From an archaeon 13_1_40CM_2_52_13 (lineage in GTDB: Archaea > Thermoproteota > Bathyarchaeia > 40CM-2-53-6): 42,617 bases of DNA. Below, one piece after another: positions 38,523-42,617 of this stretch. The notes under the pieces are model-generated. The model searched no databases and was not told where the DNA came from. It saw only the letters and a program-made list of their open reading frames with translations. Within the stretch, counting starts at the first letter, position 1; each line of letters opens with the position of its first letter. A program made the position numbers and the translations under genes. Location: contig MNHO01000002.1 in assembly GCA_001919285.1 (NCBI GenBank), positions 6,588 to 49,204 on the forward strand, in the 5' to 3' direction.

Positions 38523-38756
38523 AATGGTTGGTACGCTATTGAGCGTAAATCCTAGAGACCGAAGTGTCCGCTCTACTCAACCACCGACTTTTTCGCATCG
38601 AGCGCAGATATTGAAGCGGCCCTTCGCGGGTGCGCGTTCACTCCCTATCTTTTCACTCCAGAATTCTCAAATGTGAAATCTCGCCCTTTGCGAAATCCTC
38701 GTCCATGCAGGGCTAAGTGACGTCTGCACACACAGGCTGAAGGGCCAAAGACGCTC

Positions 38757-38808
38757 TTCGTTCCTATTAGAACGAATAGATGGAACGAAACTAAGTTTCT
38801 ATCTCCAT
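38757..38808. other. Two overlapping, mutually exclusive hairpins in an ORF-poor region
   Basis: Hairpin A: TTCGTTCC-TATT-agaacg-AATA-gat-GGAACGAA (38757-38789). Hairpin B: ATGGA-ac-GAAAC-taa-GTTTC-tatc-TCCAT (38780-38808). Confidence 0.35.
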
Positions 38809-39181
38809 GGCAGACTTACAAGGTTAACGTTGGAAACAGCCTACCCCTTTACTATCCGTAAACGAGATCGAATCGCAGATTCTCGGCTCTGGGCCTTGTT
38901 TCTAGCGAATCTGAAATCTGTCGCGCTTAGAGGACCAGATCTCAGAAGCGTTCTTCGTGGTCGTTCCTGGAACCAAGGTTTCATCGATTAGAGCCCGACG
39001 TCAAATTCTGTGTATGCTCACCAATGGGGGAACACAAACAAGAATTGCGCGTCCAAATTCTGACAAGCGGAAATGATGGGCGCACACGCTTCGATGATAA
39101 TTGTCTGGGTTCTTAGGAGTTGTCGACCAAGAATTAGGTAAAGCGTCACAGGCCCCTAGCCGAGCGTTCCGTGAAATGATT

Positions 39182-39627
39182 TTATTTTGAGGATTTCCTG
39201 GATGGGCTCGATATCGCTAGCCGGTAACCATCAGGGTCCGCGAAACGCGCTTCCCGTTCTCCCAGGAATCCTTCGGTTTCTCGCTGAACCGTATCCCTTG
39301 GTTTCTGAGCTGTCGGTACCAGAAATCAACATTGTCGACTTCAAACTCAATCCCGACGGGTTGATCCCTATCCCACGGGCGAGCACGGTCGCGCCGAAAC
39401 GGGTGCAGGCCTATCTGAAGCTTGTTCGGTGTGAGAACGGCAACATATTCGGGAGAGAAGTCATGCAGTACTTTGAAGCCTAGTTTTTTAGTATAGAACT
39501 CTCTAGAGCGCTCTACATCTTTCACTCGTAGCAACACCTGGTGCAAGCGTAACCCAACCTTTCTTGAGCGCGTGAAATCGTCCGGTGCTCCCGCGGTATT
39601 ATTGTTGCCGCTTTGGAAAGAGCGCAT
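39182..39627 (-). pseudogene. VOC (glyoxalase/bleomycin-resistance-like) protein with frameshift near 39268-39276
   Basis: LRLHQVLLRVKDVERSREFYTKKLGFKVLHDFSPEYVAVLTPNKLQIGLHPF...VGIEFEVDNVDFWYRQLRNQGIRFSEKP, then the family ending appears in another frame: GFLGEREARFADPDGYRLAISSPSRKSSK* (stop at 39182). Confidence 0.8.
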
Positions 39628-39816
39628 AAGTTGACTTTGCCATTATTGTTGATATCATTGGTTGAGACACATAGAAAATGCATATTGCCACCGAAAAGGC
39701 CAAAGGCAGAGGTCCCCCCAGGGACAGCTTACTGTATTGGACCCCGCTTTATCTGCCTGATGGACGGCTAGGTAAAAAAAAGCGGACTTATATCCGGGAG
39801 CCGAATTTCGATCGGC

Positions 39817-40248
39817 ATGGCACCTCAACTTCCTACTGACAGGATAAGAAATCGAGCAGTCCCTGCCCTCGCAGTCCACGACGCACATCGTGCGCTTGAC
39901 TTCTATGCCAAAGCTTTCGGTGCGAAGGAGGTCTCTGAAAGAATCCCGTGGGAGGGAAAGATTGGCCATGCTGAGGTCGAAATCGAAGGGGCGCGTGTGA
40001 TGGTCGCCGACGAGTTTCCAGCGTATAACAGGAGTCCGAAGACGCTTGGCGGCACACCCGTGAGCATCCACATCGATGTAAGGGACGTGGACGAGTTCTT
40101 TGCACGAGCAGTCGGGGCTGGGGCGAAGGTGCTTCAGGCGATAAAGGACGAGCCCTACGGAAGAATCTGCAAGCTAGAGGACCCGTTCGGGCATACCTGG
40201 TTTTTCAGCACGTCACCCGCCTCGCGCGGGTCCGAAGCCTCCCAATAA
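39817..40248 (+). CDS. VOC-family protein (PhnB/glyoxalase-like)
   Basis: VPALAVHDAHRALDFYAKAFGAKEVSERIPWEGKIGHAEVEIEGARVMVADEFP...PVSIHIDVRDVDEFFARAVGAGAKVLQAIKDEPYGRICKLEDPFGHTWFFST. Confidence 0.9.
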   Translation: MAPQLPTDRIRNRAVPALAVHDAHRALDFYAKAFGAKEVSERIPWEGKIGHAEVEIEGARVMVADEFPAYNRSPKTLGGTPVSIHIDVRDVDEFFARAVGAGAKVLQAIKDEPYGRICKLEDPFGHTWFFSTSPASRGSEASQ

Positions 40249-40522
40249 TCTCGGTCGCCAATACGTTCCTGTTAATTGCAGCCTTTGGAGAGTTGCCACG
40301 CAGCTGGTGTCGCGACAGTTCGGTCAAACTTCTTGGCCTCTTGTCGAGGGACCTCAATTCGAATAGGGAATCTCGAATTGGAAGGCTGGTCGAGCGTAGG
40401 CTGATTGTGCAGAAATTCCCTTTGATGCTTGCGGGATCGTTGCATGGACGGCAGTAGCAACCCCCTAGAGTTGTCGAAGCGAAAAAATGTGGGAGGTTTG
40501 GGTTTGGAGTTGGAACTAGTCT

Positions 40523-42376
40523 TTATGGGGTAACTTGGCTGATGAACGTGCCCCAGTTAGCGATGAGGCTGCGGGGGAGGTTCGGGATGTACTCTGTGCC
40601 CATCCATATGTTGCCAGCTGAATCGGCGGAGGCCGCGGAGTAGTCTCCCCATCTAGCTGTCCTGTTGGGCGAACCGAAGAAGTGGTAGCCTGAAAACCCG
40701 TCTTCTGGTGCCGTCCCTGCGCCGGCTATGTGTATGCTTCCTGAACCGCTGGCCGCGTCTACTGAGGAGTAGGCTGCGCTGGGAAAGTCGTTGGGGCCGA
40801 CAAAGGTGAAGGCCATGACTCCTTGGCCTGAATTGTTCACTCCGATGGCTGGAAACATGACACTTGCGCCGCCCGCGGCAGCAACATAGCCCTGCTTTGC
40901 GATCGAACCTCCGACGGTGGACCCTGACAGGGTGGGTGTGACGATGAAGTAGGCGATGCCGATCGTTGTGGGATTGTCCCTCGGAACTTGTACGACCGTA
41001 TTGACGGCGCTCCACAGCTTGCCGCTGGCGAAGACTACTTGGTTCATGCGGTCGTCATTTCCGGCAAGGAGTTCCAGCTTCTCTTTCTGCCCGCCCAAGG
41101 ATGGAATTGTCATAGTACCCAGGGGCCTGGCCCCGTCTTTTTGGAGAGCGTCGGGAGGCTGGCCGTAGGTCTCGCTGGTGATTATGCTTTGGCTGAGATT
41201 GAGGGTTGGGGTTGGATTTGCGAGTGTGGAGGTGCCAGTCAGGGCCCAGATGGCGATTCGGTTATCCGTTGTACTGAAGAAGTCCAGGGCGCTGAGGAAA
41301 TATTCGGTGTTGGCCTGGAAAGAACCGCCGGGTGGTGTTGTCGCGGGCTGGATGGTGTACCAGATCCCTCCAGCGTCGGGGGTCGGAATAGCGCCTGTAT
41401 TGAACATGACCACTGTGGGCAATATGCCGCTGGCGAGCGCGGTCTTCGACATGGCGTAGATCTGAGCTCCATTGAAGACGCCGCCCAGTCCGTTGAGTAA
41501 CGATGTGGAGAACTCGTTTGTGCTGATGTAGAAGCCGTTCGCATCGGCGCCGATTAGTGGCTGGTCTCCGAAGCAAGGACATCCCGAGTGGATGGGAGTG
41601 CCGTTCGAGCCGTCGTCCGAAGTGAAGAGTTCGTACATGTTCCACATGCCTGCGGGTGTACCCGTCTGGCTAACCGCCAGAAGGATTCTAGACGGGCTCA
41701 GTGAAGCCGCGGTGGAAGGATCGAGGTCGATCTCTAAAACTGTTAGAAACCAGCGATTCGTGCTAGAGTCGAAGTAGCACCGGGGGTCGGCGGTGGAGTT
41801 GCCGAAGACGAGTGGGGTCGTCCTTACGACCTCTGGCTGGAGATTGAAGAATTGATTGATGGCAGTGGTTCCCGTGAGAGTCGATCCTGACGTCGTGTAG
41901 ACCCTTAGCGCCGTGTTGATGATTTCTAGGACGAACCCGTTTCCGACGCAGAGACCCTGGTCGGGCGGCTCCTTGTTAAACTGTGTATTAGTGTACGGAC
42001 CGGTACCGGCTAATCTCTGGTCCCGGTGAGTGATGCCGTCGAAGCCAGAAAATCCTGGATTCGATGTGGCTATGGCGTTGGCGGTCGGCGTTGGAATGTG
42101 CTTAGCTGGGAGGTGTGCCGCATTGCTTCCTGATTTCGGGATCAGCTGGTCTACTGAGGGACCGCCCCTAATCTCCAGGGAGTTTCCGTCATCCGTCGCG
42201 CTAGCTGCGGTCAGAGAAGTGAAGCTAGACGTACCTGTGTATACGAGGTGGGTGTAGGCCGGATTCTGGGTCTGGGCCGAGCTTGTGGCTCTAGCGGACG
42301 AAATGGTTGCTAAGTTGGCTGAGAGTGCGACGAGTATCGTGAGACAGAGTATCCTGCGAGCTTTAATGCTGACCAA
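40523..42376 (-). CDS. Large exported protein, function unknown (possibly beta-propeller)
   Basis: Signal peptide ARRILCLTILVALSANLATISSARA; repeated F/Y-rich beta segments (PRCYFDSSTNRWFLTVLEID, GDQPLIGADANGFYISTNEF). Confidence 0.75.
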   Translation of the reverse strand: MVSIKARRILCLTILVALSANLATISSARATSSAQTQNPAYTHLVYTGTSSFTSLTAASATDDGNSLEIRGGPSVDQLIPKSGSNAAHLPAKHIPTPTANAIATSNPGFSGFDGITHRDQRLAGTGPYTNTQFNKEPPDQGLCVGNGFVLEIINTALRVYTTSGSTLTGTTAINQFFNLQPEVVRTTPLVFGNSTADPRCYFDSSTNRWFLTVLEIDLDPSTAASLSPSRILLAVSQTGTPAGMWNMYELFTSDDGSNGTPIHSGCPCFGDQPLIGADANGFYISTNEFSTSLLNGLGGVFNGAQIYAMSKTALASGILPTVVMFNTGAIPTPDAGGIWYTIQPATTPPGGSFQANTEYFLSALDFFSTTDNRIAIWALTGTSTLANPTPTLNLSQSIITSETYGQPPDALQKDGARPLGTMTIPSLGGQKEKLELLAGNDDRMNQVVFASGKLWSAVNTVVQVPRDNPTTIGIAYFIVTPTLSGSTVGGSIAKQGYVAAAGGASVMFPAIGVNNSGQGVMAFTFVGPNDFPSAAYSSVDAASGSGSIHIAGAGTAPEDGFSGYHFFGSPNRTARWGDYSAASADSAGNIWMGTEYIPNLPRSLIANWGTFISQVTP

Positions 42377-42458
42377 TCTTACTTGGCTCCTAGAATTTTC
42401 GTCAATAACTATCCTGTTGGATTCTTAACACTTTACCTCGTCGTCTGGCGCAGCCTAA

Positions 42459-42617
42459 CTGGAGGTCTTTGGACCCGGCTTCACCACGCTAGCTGATACT
42501 TGGAAGTTCCACGCTGGAACCTGGACTCAGCTGTTCCCGTCCACTTCTCCTTCGCCACGTGTCGCAGCATCAATGGCTTACGACGCGGCCGATGGCTATG
42601 TTCTCCTCTTCGGAGGT
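42459..42617 (+). CDS. Kelch-like repeat fragment running off the right edge
   Basis: Open frame LEVFGPGFTTLADTWKFHAGTWTQLFPSTSPSPRVAASMAYDAADGYVLLFGG; absent from the ORF track. No ATG/GTG/TTG before the repeat; in-frame TAA at 42456. Confidence 0.6.
   Translation, partial: MEVFGPGFTTLADTWKFHAGTWTQLFPSTSPSPRVAASMAYDAADGYVLLFGG

Overview
The window looks like archaeal chromosome. Support: a DUF359-type GTP-dependent dephospho-CoA kinase, DUF1616-type membrane proteins, TATA-like boxes close to starts, many TTG/GTG starts, and very large exported repeat proteins with a C-terminal TM anchor. I see no rRNA, tRNA, CRISPR array or transposase. Five zones: (1) 1-9.5 kb, two convergent giant surface proteins. 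One is a ~90-aa Ig/PKD-like tandem-repeat protein running off the left edge. The other is a 1509-aa protein combining a phosphoesterase-like head, PKD repeats, a GH5-like glycosidase and Ig-like repeats. (2) 10.2-14 kb, membrane proteins including a DUF1616 architecture apparently split over two divergent genes. (3) 13.97-26.8 kb, a glycan biosynthesis locus: a tightly overlapping minus-strand operon (FkbM methyltransferase, two GT2, polysaccharide deacetylase, hexapeptide acyltransferase, Gfo/Idh/MocA oxidoreductase), a plus-strand run (GT4, nucleotidyltransferase-like, a P-loop kinase whose N-terminus is missing from the supplied ORF track, alkaline-phosphatase-superfamily enzyme), and divergent ugd/galU genes. 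(4) 26.8-33.3 kb, small metabolic enzymes, a bacterial-type 5'-3' exonuclease, and an ArsR/SRPBCC divergent pair with a perfect 7+7 bp palindrome between them. (5) 33.4-42.6 kb, exported proteins (Asp-box propeller, family-5 solute-binding protein, 617-aa secreted protein, kelch fragment), VOC proteins and an ORF-poor region with nested hairpins. Two genes (alpha/beta hydrolase 32561-33285 and VOC 39182-39627) carry frameshifts that I can place to within a few bases. The best candidate for an undescribed system is the GT4 / nucleotidyltransferase-like / kinase-like / phosphodiesterase cassette at 20194-24541. All family assignments come from reading motifs by eye; no searches were run.
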